A stretch of DNA of 64,000 nt from Gautieria morchelliformis (lineage: Eukaryota > Basidiomycota > Agaricomycetes > Gomphales > Gomphaceae), in NCBI GenBank assembly GCA_015179125.1, contig WHVA01000046.1, positions 62,001-126,000 of the forward strand. Reading direction: 5' to 3'. Shown here in pieces: positions 1 to 9,860 of this stretch (its first letter is position 1; every line of letters begins with the position of its first letter). The notes below the pieces were generated by a model. It was not told the origin of the DNA, did no database searches, and saw nothing but the letters and a program-made list of their open reading frames with translations. The position numbers were made by a program, and so were the translations under genes.

Positions 1-765
1 TCCCGGCCCCGACCCTGCGCTTCTGCTTTCCCTTGGTAAAGCTGCAGTGGACCTTGCGTGTATTGCAGTCCTGACATGCCATATTAGTCCCCTGTATGCA
101 AGGGACCTTCCGCCTGTAACAATTGTCGCAAGGGAATTCCTAAAACACAAGTCAGAACCTGAGCCGAGCCATAATGAAATACTCACTTCTTCCTCTTCCA
201 ACTCCTCCTCCATCACTTTCCGCTTCTTCACCCCCGCTGCTTTTGGCTTCGTCTTCGCCTGGTTCCGCTCCCAGGCCTGCATCAACATGAGGATCTGAGC
301 TTTCGCAGCAGCCAAATCCAAAACCACTAATTCAGGCGATGGGATCTGAATTTCTTGGCTAACCGTGGCTTGCCGCTCCCGAAACTCCTTAATCATATCA
401 TCAAGACACTTTCTTGGACGTGCATGGGTAGCTACCTCGGCATTCCTGGCCTCCTCCTCTTGGGCCTTCTTCTCGGCCTCCCGAGCCTCTTCTTCGGCTT
501 CCTGGGCTTTCCACGCTTCTTCCTCGGCTTCCCGAGCCTTGCGCTCATCCTCCTCGGCCTCCGCTTTGCGTTGCCGTTCCCGTTCCTCCTTGGCTTCTTT
601 CACCTTCCGTGCCTCATCCTCCTTCCTCTTTTTATCCGCCACGTCCTCGCGCTCCTGGGTGAGGCGATGTTTCTCCTTCAACTGTTCCCTCTTCTTCTCT
701 GCCTCTCGTTCCTCGTGCTCGAGTTCCTCGACTGTGGGCTCCTGAGCGTCTTGGATGTCTGACAT
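1..765 (-). CDS. Antisense accessory gene of LTR element: charged coiled-coil plus Cys-pair module (partial)
   Basis: The frame opens at an ATG at 763-765 (minus strand) and runs 193 codons of strongly charged, Glu/Lys/Arg/Ala-rich sequence typical of a long coiled coil (about residues 20-130). A 47-bp GT-AG interval (140-186) fits a basidiomycete intron in phase 0. Beyond it the frame continues with a Cys-rich module: CDNCYRRKVPC, then CQDCNTRKVHC, i.e. two C-x2-C-x6-C units, then a Lys/Arg-rich tail that leaves the window. The arrangement recalls fungal zinc-cluster DNA-binding modules, but I cannot assign a named family. It lies antisense between the element body and its 3' LTR. A comparable gene sits in the same place in the element at 45769-53739. 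Function unknown; nucleic-acid binding is an inference. Confidence 0.65.
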   Translation of the reverse strand, partial: MSDIQDAQEPTVEELEHEEREAEKKREQLKEKHRLTQEREDVADKKRKEDEARKVKEAKEERERQRKAEAEEDERKAREAEEEAWKAQEAEEEAREAEKKAQEEEARNAEVATHARPRKCLDDMIKEFRERQATVSQEIQIPSPELVVLDLAAAKAQILMLMQAWERNQAKTKPKAAGVKKRKVMEEELEEEEVSISLWLGSGSDLCFRNSLATIVTGGRSLAYRGLIWHVRTAIHARSTAALPRESRSAGSGPG

Positions 766-892
766 GAGAATTGATGGTGATGGGAGGAAGCAGAAAAAGA
801 GATGTGGAACAAAGCTTATGTAACACCCTCATCCCGGCAATCTCCGGGATCTCACTTATGGCCTCATGGGTTTGGCCACAAGGGGGAGGTAC

Positions 893-2241
893 TGTTAAGA
901 CCCGTTCCCGAGTCTGGACCTGAGGCCTCGGCCTTGGCTCTCACTTGGGAACCTTCAGCTTAACTCGGGTTCCCTATCGGTTCATCATTCACCCTGATCC
1001 CCTTTCCTAGATAGTCCTGTTCCATTTCTGATGATCATCCGTCGACCCTGCTTCCTGCTCAATATGGGCCAGGGCTGTCCACGAGTCCAGCTTCCTGCAG
1101 GTGACTCGCAGTTCAACCTGTGATTTTAACCTGCAGATCCAACTCCCACAAGTCCAGGTGACCTGGCGCCTAAAAACCTGCCAAGTCCAGGTTTGGCCTT
1201 TGGAATTCCGCAGGTGACTCGCAGACCTGCAAGCCTTAAATGCCAAGAATTTTTCATGTCATTTACAAGTCATTCCACTACTATTACCTCCTTCTGGAGT
1301 AGAGAAGTCGGTCATCTCAGGTATCTGCGAGCAACGATGTACCGGCTTGACCTCCTTGACTACTAGACAGTTGAATAAAGACCTGAAACACGAAAACAAA
1401 AAGAAAAAAAAAAAAAAAAAAAAGCACTGGTAGAGGAGACGGTCATCTCAGATATCTGCGAGAAATGGTCTACTAGACAGTTGAATAGAGACCTGAAACA
1501 CAGAAAAAAAACACAAACCGGTAGAGAACTCGCAGATCACCTGATATCTGCGAGTATGCCTGTTCCTCCACATTGATGTGGCAGCATTGCTGCCCACTGA
1601 TTGACCTATGTAGGGCCATCAGTTGTGCAGACTTGCAAGTCCAAACAGACCATGTGACTCACTGTCTGTTTATATGATCTGCACCTGGCCAGGGACCCGG
1701 CCGTGTCTTTCCATGGAGGAGGGCTGTCCCCGTGGGAGGAGACATGTCATGCACTCGCACTGGGTGAGTCAGCTTGGAATAATCCGGCAAGTCAGCGCAA
1801 GTCACCCGCAGGTTTAACCTGCGGGTCCAAGTCAACCTGCAGAAAAACTCAGGTCAAGTCCAGGTTCCGCTTCTGGAAGCTGGCAAACCTGCAAGTCCAA
1901 GTCCAGGTAACCTGCAGGTTGACTCGTGGACAGCCCTGATACGGGCATTGATGCCCTCCTTCCGTTCCTTGCAATTAGTATGTAAACCCCCCGTCATGTA
2001 CGCTAATTCCTGAGTTCTGATATCAACTTAGATTCCTTGTATCTTCCACTCCTCTGTCTGACCTCGTTCCGAACCTTGGCTTCTAGCTGAACCCGTTCCC
2101 GAATCCATTTCCCGAAATTAGGGTGGAACACTGTAGTGTGTGCAACCTACGAAGTTGAAGCCAAGCCCTCTGTTCCTGAACTTCGGCTAACCTCAGCTTG
2201 GCCCTTGGGTTGAGTCTTAAGTACGACTTACATTCTTAACA
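893..2241 (+). repeat. 3' LTR, interrupted by a hAT MITE
   Basis: The LTR runs from TGTTAAGACC to CTTAACA with matching inverted ends. Removing the nested MITE and one target-site copy leaves about 470 bp. A polypurine run (AAGGGGGAGG) lies just upstream. The 5-bp duplication cannot be checked because the 5' end is off the window; the right flank begins TTGAG. Confidence 0.75.
1071..1938. mobile_element. Non-autonomous hAT element (868 bp)
   Basis: The ends are inverted copies of CAGGGCTGTCCACGAGTC. They are flanked by 8-bp duplications ATATGGGC (1063-1070) and ATACGGGC (1939-1946), 7 of 8 matching. CAGGG...CCCTG ends with 8-bp duplications are the hAT signature. The subterminal regions are packed with CCTGCAGGT, AAGTCCAGGT and GACTCGCAG repeats in both orientations, probable transposase-binding sites. 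The centre holds a direct duplication (about 1296-1400 and 1431-1500) of a segment containing GGTCATCTCAG and ACTAGACAGTTGAATA, separated by an A-rich run. There is no coding capacity. It sits in the LTR at 893-2241 and so postdates it. Confidence 0.85.
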
Positions 2242-2775
2242 TTGAGCGCCTACGGCAGCACAAGCTCTACCATCGCCCTGAGAAATGCGAATTTGTGCGA
2301 ACGAAGATTGAGTACCTGGAGCTCATTGTGTCACATGGCAAGGTGGAGATGGATCCCGTCAAGGTTGCAGGTGTCATGGACTGGCCAACCCCAGCAAATC
2401 GCAAGGAGGTGCAGGCCTTCCTGGGATTTGCCACATTTCATCGCTGGTTCATCGAGGGCTTCTCACATCATGTGTGACCCCTGTTCGAGCTCACCAAGAA
2501 GGATGTACAATGGTCATGGGGTGATCACGAACAGCAGGCATTTGATGAGCTGAAGCTGCGATTCGCATCAACGCCGATCCTGCACTTTGCAGATGACAAT
2601 CAACCATACTGGGTGGTGGCTGACAGTTCAGATGTCGCCACTGGTGCAGTCCTGTCCCAGCGATCTCCAGATGACGACAAATGGCATCCCATTGCATTTT
2701 ACTCCTAGAGTCTCACTCCTGTGGTGCGAAATTACGAGATTCATGACAAGGAGATGCTGGCTATCGTGTACCTAA
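2242..2775 (+). mobile_element. Ty3/gypsy pol relic (reverse transcriptase end to RNase H start)
   Basis: The translated pieces are recognisable as Ty3 polymerase: the palm/thumb end (EKCEF, EYLELIVSHGKVEMDPVKV, GFATFHRWF) followed by the start of RNase H (NYEIHDKEMLAIV). It resembles the intact pol at about 19270-19780. It is a broken fragment with a few breaks and no LTRs of its own in view. Its left edge is the LTR end at 2241, so the LTR element probably inserted into it. Confidence 0.85.
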
Positions 2776-2915
2776 AGCGCCAGGCTGAAAAACGCGATTT
2801 TGAAGTTTTGAAATTCCACTATAGTACTTAGCTCAGTTTCTCTACACACACTAGTGCATAGTCTCCAGTCCAATTTTAGGTAAAATGTCTCGCTTCACGC
2901 TGACATGGCTTGCAG

Positions 2916-3029
2916 GAGTACGTACCTTTGCTTGAGTTCGCACTCAAAAGAAATTGCCACCCAAGCCGCGAAGACAAAAAGCACCTCGCAGACATCTCCA
3001 GGTTGTCTTATCGCCAAGTCAAGGCTTGG
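2916..3029 (+). CDS. Homeodomain-like exon (gene model unresolved, possibly decayed)
   Basis: After a plausible acceptor (GGCTTGCAG, ending 2915) 38 codons read EYVPLLEFALKRN, CHPSREDKKHLADIS and RLSYRQVKAW. This matches the helix 1 to helix 3 pattern of fungal homeodomains (P-LLE, P-S-D--LA--S-LSYRQV--W). A donor-like GTGCAT follows the Trp. At 3080-3103 a downstream segment reads QNARSQKR, like the WF-QN-R end of the recognition helix, but I could not join the two in frame with the expected Phe. Basidiomycete HD1/HD2 mating-type proteins have this pattern, but so do other homeodomain proteins. Transposon relics end just upstream at 2775. Either a short split exon is missing from my reading or this is a remnant. 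Confidence 0.5.
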
Positions 3030-3109
3030 GTGCATCTCTCCACAATAATCTGTCTTACTCGCTATAGTCCTTATGTAGTCAAAATGCCAGAAGTCAGAAG
3101 CGCATATGC

Positions 3110-4788
3110 TCAACATTGATCACTTTTTTTTGCAGACGCGCAGGTGGAAGAACTGACCGACCTCTGGGTTCGCGCCTTTGCTGGAGGTATGATGCCTCGA
3201 TATCTCCAGCTTTCGATCTTATTAATTCAGCTACACCACAGATCCACTCAGTAAAGCGTTATTAGGAGGCAATATGAGTCATGAGGACAGCATTCCATAA
3301 CGAAAACACACGAACAGCGAAGCTGCGGACATTCGCTGTGAGTTCACAGTCAACTATTGTACTGAAGCTGCTTTGAAATAGGATTAATAGGCCTTTATGA
3401 CTGCTCGCTGTTTTTAATCAGCAGTCACAGGCTATAAGAAGTGCCCGAATACTTCGAATTGCCCTCGATGTCGAGTCTCGCAGAGGTTGGAGCCTTGTGT
3501 CGGGCCATTTTTGGAAATCAAATTGCTGCGGTAGGTATTTGCTGAGTGCTGAAGCTTTCTGCGCTGACCAGAATCCTGTAGATTGCTGATGTTGGCGTTT
3601 TGTACGCCGTCTTCAATTGGCCGGATCAATTAGACTGACATCATCCATATGAATCCCGGGACATATGAAAACCCTGATGGATATGATGTGAGTCCTTCTG
3701 GTGGAGAGACAAAGATAATTACTTATGAGATACTTATGCCCGAACGATTCCTGAACGGTCGAGTGTATCGGGCACGGGACCGGGGGGAAATGTCACAGGT
3801 ATGTTGCAGCTATTTCTGCATATAGCCTTACAATACTATATATTGTGGATTAGCTCCTTTGGATGGGGTCGACGGTGCGTGTGTTAGCCAGCCGGTGACC
3901 GGTCAACTCACGACTGTCAGACAGCGTCTGCCCCGGTGCATGCTTTCCAGAACGTTGTACGTACAGCTTAGCTTAATTGAGGTCGTCGCAGAATTTACCC
4001 AGTGACTGATGCATCGGTCAGCGCTGTATATTATATATTATATATACAGTTATACCGCGGCGTGGCTCATCGATTCTGGGGCTTCACGTTTCTCGCAATG
4101 ACTTGCAGATACGTCGACAGGAGAAGAGCTGAAGCCTGACGCCTCGATGGAAACTGGGTATACCACCGGCTTTACAGTAACTGTCGTCCAGATCCGTTTC
4201 GGCTCATCTCACTGTGCAAGAAAAGGAAGCGCTTGAGGTCCTCCAGATGTATGAGGACAATTATGACTAGGCGCATGTTAAACAGTGCCATGGAGTGTTT
4301 TAGCAATGGTAACTGGTAAGGACGGTTACTGTATGCAACCTTTACATCAAGACGGAATGATTTGTCTAAGGTTACCTAACTATTATATCGTGCGTAGTGG
4401 CACATGAGACCGCCCATAGAATTATCGTCGCGCTACAGAACTCTATATCCATCAGGTACACGTTGAGGATATATTGTCATTCCTTCACGACAGCTCTGAT
4501 CTATTGTCATTGATCTCATATGACCCGAAAATTCTCCAGTACATATCCACTACTAGTATTTATTAATATGCAGTACAATTCATAACATTCTTCATTTGAG
4601 CCCTGTGCTTCGATGCAACTTGTATTTGGAATGAGTAAGGAGTAAAACCACCCACAAATCTACCTTCGACACCTAGAATTGAAGAAACAAATGCTCCAAA
4701 ACGTCACACATACACAACTTTAGTACCGCTCCCGCCGCCGCTAACCTGGCCCCCGCTAGAAATGATCCGCCCTTCGGTCGTAACGAAG
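3110..4788. other. Unassigned stretch with short open segments
   Basis: No complete gene is recognised. Segments worth noting on the plus strand are a Cys-rich one at about 3430-3535 (KKCPNTSNCPRC, then LEPCVGPF), bounded by a CAG and a GGTAGGT, and a 50-codon run at about 3650-3800 (GGETKIITYEILMPERF) ending in a good donor CAGGTATG. They could be exons of the gene that holds the homeodomain-like exon, but I cannot join them confidently. 3830-4788 is AT-richer and shows nothing recognisable. Confidence 0.3.
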
Positions 4789-7700
4789 CTATATGATGGT
4801 ATCAAGGTTAGTGAGTCCCATCTTTATGCACACCGGGGAGTATGTGTGGTCCATCTGAAAATGGAGAAGCCCAGTCCTGCAATAGTCACGAGGGAAACCC
4901 CGGTTCTGAGGGTATAGGCCGTCACTGCGATCTCTAGGCAGGAATATTCGTCAGGCAGCCGGGAGGCATTGTCACAGTAACTTACTCATGGGTCGTGGCA
5001 CCAATAACATGAGCCTTCTCGCCATTCTCATCGTCACTCATGTCTGTGAGGCCATAATCAGATGGAAAAACAAGGTAAAAACATTTCACTCACATGAAAA
5101 TTGCGTGTGAACCACCTTTCCCTCATTCTCAATGCAAGTGAAATGTGAGAAGGCGTGGAGGGTCTTATCGATAAGAGAGGCCACAGGCGCATTTCCAGGG
5201 TCGTACCCATTCTCAGTGACAACAATAGATTTGGGGCGAGGTGTGCACAGCCACTCTAACCGCTCAGATGCATTGGCATCGGGCACTCGAGCAAACTCAA
5301 ACAGCCAAGACAACTCTGGAAAATTTGCAATTGAATGATAAAGGTTCCACATATAAATGGAGCACAATGTACCTGCAACCCGAACCTGTGCTGCTGATGC
5401 CTGTGCCACGAATTGCGAGTAGAGAATGTCCAAGTCAAAGAAACGCTCCAATTCCAAACCCATATTATTCGAGAAATGTGTCTGATTCAGAACTTGGATG
5501 GCCAGATATTCCGCTGGTTCAGGTGCTCCTTGCAATAGGAGTCGACACTTGTTTGCGGTGTTACTCAGCACAAACAATAAAACATGCTACTGGATGACTT
5601 ACAGGTGTAAACTGATAGTCATTTCGATGGTAGGAGGTCATTTTATTGGAGAAGTGAATGGTAGCCTGCTTGGGAGTGACAGGATGAAACTCAATGGTGT
5701 GCCCTTCCTCGTCAAGACGGGCAGAAGTCAGGTATACAGGCCATTCCCGTGAGTCAGTAGCATTGTTGGGCAGGGACGTCTCAGAATCCTTGGGGCCTGA
5801 AGTTTGTTTGCGAGGGCTGATACCCTGTTTGAGTCGAGATGAGCATCGTAAGGCAATTTTTGGAGACAAACTTGGGTAGTTGGCATGTGGAAGCTTCGCT
5901 TTTTTAGTGTTCTTGATCGTAGTACTTGTGGGTGTCAGTCCTAAACCACGACAGATGGAATTGCAGTGGTGGTGCAGTTTAAACTCATTTATGCCATCAA
6001 CACCTTTATCACCAATACCTGAGTCGCCTGCAAGCCTACATGATCCATTATTAACATGAGCGAGGCATTTTATGAATGGCTGACATACGTGTGGGTCATG
6101 GTATCGAACAATGTCAGCTGGTTAGTGTCACGAATACCTCCTACATAAACAGGCAATTCAATCCCTAAGAGTCTGTCAGCTGGAGATTTTGTACCACAAA
6201 GTACAATTACCTTGTATGTCCACAAGCACAAGAGCCTCATTAGATATGACGAGTGAAAAATGGGCCAATGCATCCATGGTACACCCCATGAGGGATTTGT
6301 CATTCTTGCCGGCCACTGCCATCCCTGAGAACTTTGTAATACTCTGGTTTGGTAGCATGGGATCAACAAGGTAGCACCAGCCAGCCTGTGGACCTTCAAT
6401 CACTGTGGCAATCCAGCTGTCGGAAAATGTGAAGGCTGACCAATGTCCTAGAGATGTAACAGGGAAGGTAATGAGTTCATAAAGTGAAACATACCGTAAA
6501 CCTGAACCTCTTTGTCAGAGGAATCCACTTGGAAAAGCTTGCCGATGTCAGTTGCAATTATATGGCGTGAGAGTTCATGCTCAATCTGGTCACGGTTGTC
6601 ATGAATGGAGATCGGTGTGTCTGATGAGCCAAGGAAGTGAAAGGATTTGGCGGCAAAAACATCAGCCCCAATGGTCATCTAAAGAATATGATTGAGAAGT
6701 TCTCTGTGGCAGATATTAGACTGTCCCTGACATACTCTGTACATGGTCTTTGTGGTTCCAGTGGCCTGCACCTGGGTACCAATCTCCACGGCAAGTGTCT
6801 CCACAGATGTTACCAATGTGGCCGTGCCATCCTTGCCAAGCAATCCAGTTGTGCGAGTAACTTTGGTAGGTACTCCATGAACGATGGTAGTTTGGTAGAC
6901 ACGTGTAGTCAGGGGCAACCCGGGATTCGCTGAAAACTGAATTTATCAAAGCTGTCAGTTAATAGGACAGTTGTAGAAACACACCCTTGTGCCGGTGTGT
7001 AGCTGCACTTGATGACTCCTCAGGGTCAGAATCAGCACCTCCCTCCAGTTGGGCCCAACCACGTTTCTTGGCCTCACGTTTATTGAAATGGTATTCGTAT
7101 TCCTGTGTCCCCGAGAGTATGACAAATCCATAGCAATGCAGGGATCCTCGTTTGGCTTCTGTCTTGCTAACATAGGTATCCTCCATGGAAGGCTCAGTGA
7201 CAGCGGCCCATAGAGCAGATACTGTGGAGGCTGTCCATATATCGAGGAATTTGCAGCCTTTTTTACCTTTGGAGCCACCACCGACAGAAATCTGGGAGCT
7301 GTGCCGCTGGATTAATATCTGTTGGAATAAAACAAACATACCAACAAACTCATCAAGGAGCAAGGACAGACGCTTTGTAACCTCCTGCCTAATTGCAGCA
7401 GAGAAGAATTGCACCACCTCTTTCCAAGGTTGATCCATGGTGGCGACATGGGTGACTTGGCCCATTTTCCACGTCTCAGACTTCTTCCTGATCTGAAGCG
7501 TCCAAGAGTCAAGCTACTCGATAGGTTTGTGTGAATATATAGCCTGTACCAGGAAGAATCAGGCATTTTACTTGCCCACGCATGTATGTTGTGTAATTTG
7601 AGATGGTGAGCGACTTGATTGCCTGTAGCATGGGATACCTTACGCTTCTGAATACTTTGCGAGTCCCCCGCAACATTCTTGAGCACATTGACGTGTGCAT

Positions 7701-8187
7701 TATGCATTTGGAGAATGATTTCATCAGCACGGTTCACCTGCTAATATTTAGAGGCGGATAATTGAGTGAGGATCCCCTGGCTAGCATATATACTCACGTA
7801 CCTCGTGGTTAGCAGGACCCTGGAAGGCAAATGGTGCGAGAGAAGGTAGGTCAGCCCGGGGGTTTGGAGGATTGTTGACAGCATCGTTGACTTGACAGGC
7901 TAGGCCATCTTCTGGGAGAGATGTATTAAGACAGTGATGTTTAGAGTAAGACAATGATCACTGAACTCACCATATCGTTTGCAGTAGCCACAGCGAGATG
8001 GATCGGATAAACAGGTGTACATCTTGCCACACTTAGGACACTGCATCCCAGAAGCTTCCCTACCACTGTCAAGTTCCACACATCTCGCACACTTGAACGA
8101 TGTGACACTCAGGTATTGGAATGATTGAGTGCATGAGGTGCAGATCCCAGTATCGTCTGGAAGGTATTCGCTCTGTGAGACTGACAT
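4789..8187 (-). CDS. Alpha-type protein kinase (MHCK/EF2K family) with Cys-pair N-terminus and a second alpha-kinase-like domain
   Basis: This is a multi-exon gene (about a dozen exons, introns about 45-65 bp). Exon 1 starts at the ATG at 8187 and encodes a Cys-rich module: CTSC, CARC, CPKCGKMYTC and CGYCKRY. A helical middle region follows (VNRADEIILQMHNAHVNVL). The kinase N-lobe has the ATP-lysine segment FAAKSFHFL with HELSRHIIATDIGKLF. The C-lobe has LAHFSLVISNEALVLVDIQG, LTLFDTMTHT, GDSGIGDKG and CNSICRGLGL, which is the full alpha-kinase catalytic and zinc-binding set. The frame stays open past CRGLGL into about 350 more residues that look like a second copy: EYLAIQVLN, AFSHFTCIENEGKVVHTQFS, and YCRTGLLHFQMDHTYSPVC before the stop at 4789. 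In that copy the ATP lysine and D-x-Q-G appear replaced, so it is probably a pseudokinase. Substrate unknown. Splice sites were read by eye. Confidence 0.8.
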
Positions 8188-8363
8188 GAGGGGAGAAGAG
8201 TGCCTGGCGGTGCAGCAACTTCACTGGAAACAGCAAGTTCAATTGTTTATAAAGCATGGACATTTGCCACTCGATGTGGCACACTCAGTGGACACGAGGA
8301 ATCACATGATTCGAAACGGCATGTATGGACCCAGCTATGGTACGAGAGGACACACCGTCATAT

Positions 8364-8664
8364 GTCGTCTGTACATACCCATACTCTGCGAGAGACTGCA
8401 CGCACCAATTCCATATGATAAACTCAGCTTCAAATTATGAGGCCTAGGGAGACCGGCGGTTTGTATCGCAAATGGTGGCGACAAGATAGGCTCGTGCACC
8501 CGACTCAATCATGGCCGACTAGTGGCAGGAGGTACGTCATCCGTACATACCCATACTCTGCGAGACTGCATGCACTAAATTCAATACGATAATCTCAGCT
8601 TCAAAATACGAAGCCTAGGGAGACCGGCGGTTCGTATTGCAAATGGTGGCGACAAGATAGGCTC
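8364..8664. repeat. Direct duplication of a ~130-bp segment
   Basis: 8364-8493 and 8536-8664 are near-identical (GTACATACCCATACTCTGCG ... CGACAAGATAGGCTC), separated by 42 bp, with about ten differences. The unit lies upstream of the alpha-kinase gene start (minus strand, 8187), so it could be promoter sequence. 8665-9030 shows nothing recognisable. Confidence 0.8.
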
Positions 8665-9052
8665 TAGCCAGGCAGTACTCGGTCACGCCAATCAATACAA
8701 CATGCGAGGCATCTTTTGTTCGAGTGCGTGAGTGTTTCTCAGTGTGTTCTGTGAGGCCCCATTGTAACGGAACCATGCGGCAGTAGAACGCCGCATCTAC
8801 AGTACGAGGTAATGCTGTGGTATCTAAGTCTTCAGAGTACTGACGTCAGCCGGAGGGGCACTTCCATTCATAAGATAATGCCGCATTCTGCCCGCTTCAT
8901 GTCACACAATCACAACAAAAGTGGCAAGAACCAGCATGGGAGTTCAGTATGTATGTAACAGTCTGTCGAGTGTCACTGACTCTACATGTTAATGTTGAGC
9001 CATAGTAGCAGACCATGAATTCTGGACTCCAATCACTCAACATTATCTCAAT

Positions 9053-9360
9053 AAGGGCTTGAGACAACATGATATGCCAGAGCAGATTGCGAAGGACTAT
9101 GATGGGCGCAAGATCAGGTGTGTTACTTAGCTATTATTGTGAATGTTACTTCATTTATACCATGGTCCCATGCAGTACACGCTCCATTTCACGGCTTATT
9201 AACAAATATGGCTTGAAGACTGCTCGACAGCCATGCTTGTCTCTTTCAGAAATGGGTGATTCTATTCTTCAGGTGACTGAAGAAGACCCGCTCGCATCAT
9301 GGGGGATTCGACACATTCAGGAACAACTGAGGGTGAACAGCACCCACCTGCCATGGTATG
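9053..9360 (+). pseudogene. N-terminal fragment resembling basidiomycete integrase-core (rve) proteins
   Basis: Two open segments on either side of a plausible intron (about 9118-9174) read GLRQHDMPEQIAKDYDGRKI and SISRLINKYGLKTARQ ... LASWGIRHIQEQLRVN. The layout (short helix-turn-helix-like start, K-GLK linker, then D-P---GIR-IQ-L) resembles the N-terminus of the mushroom integrase-core-domain protein family. The catalytic domain is missing and the reading frame runs into the minisatellite at 9427. The family call rests on pattern memory only. Fragmentary. Confidence 0.4.
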
Positions 9361-9426
9361 CTGCCAGTTAAATTGTGGAAACTCATGCACAGCTTGACAT
9401 TTTACCTGTTGCAGCCGCTTTATCCA

Positions 9427-9570
9427 AGGTGCATTATCACAGTGCGCATTATCGCACACATTATCGCATGCATTATTGCACTGCACATTATTGCATGCTT
9501 TATCACATTGCGCATTATCGCATGCTTTATGGCAGTGCACAATATCGCATGCTTTATCACAATGTGTCAT
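9427..9570. repeat. Minisatellite, ~27-bp unit
   Basis: Degenerate tandem copies of a unit built from CGCATTATCGCATGCTTTAT-like halves (11-12 bp half-units, about 27 bp per full unit). Because 27 is divisible by three, all frames stay open; the minus strand reads CDKACDNVHCDK-type repeats. I treat the open frame as a by-product of the period. Confidence 0.8.
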
Positions 9571-9726
9571 TGGTGGCCCCTGAGGTTCTCCTAGACTTTA
9601 GCATCCTTCTGTCTTCTGTTCCGTTTATTTCCCTTCTGGTTCCAGCCCCTTCCGACATCATTCCTTCCTTATCTGTCCAGCCCTGTTATCGCTGGCGTGA
9701 TTGCTTATGTAACTTGGGCATTCGGT

Positions 9727-9860
9727 GATTGGGCTAGCATGCCCAAGTTTACTTATAGTCGTAGTTAGGTGGCAAAGGGGTTCCTTAGAGTTTTCTCTTT
9801 AGATCCCCCTTTGCCAGTTCACCGCTTGAGTGTAGAGTGTCTGCCTAGGTTGCCCTTATA
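9727..9860 (+). repeat. LTR 3' fragment (family with GGTTGCCCTTATA end)
   Basis: The sequence from GATTGGGCTAGCATGCC to GGTTGCCCTTATA matches 15222-15412, which follows a Ty3 chromodomain remnant. It is therefore an LTR fragment of the same Ty3 family. 9580-9726 may be further LTR or flank. Confidence 0.6.

Larger units (their letters stand above)
1..2241 (+). mobile_element. 3' end of an LTR retroelement (probably Ty3/chromovirus-like), cut by the window edge
   Basis: The visible part holds, in order, a minus-strand accessory gene (1-765), a short spacer, a polypurine tract (about 879-890) and a 3' LTR (893-2241). This order matches the 3' end of the complete Ty3 element at 45769-53739, which also has an antisense gene followed by a purine tract and LTR. 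The LTR starts TGTTAAGACC and ends CATTCTTAACA, giving TGTTAAG/CTTAACA inverted ends. The body of the element (gag, pol) lies outside the window, so its superfamily is inferred from the shared layout. It abuts Ty3 pol sequence at 2242, which suggests insertion into an older Ty3 copy. Confidence 0.75.

Noticed and set aside
355-762. Leu/Phe-rich plus-strand frame resembling a membrane protein
   Set aside because: It is the complement of the Glu/Lys-rich coiled coil on the minus strand, which has an intron and a Cys module supporting it.
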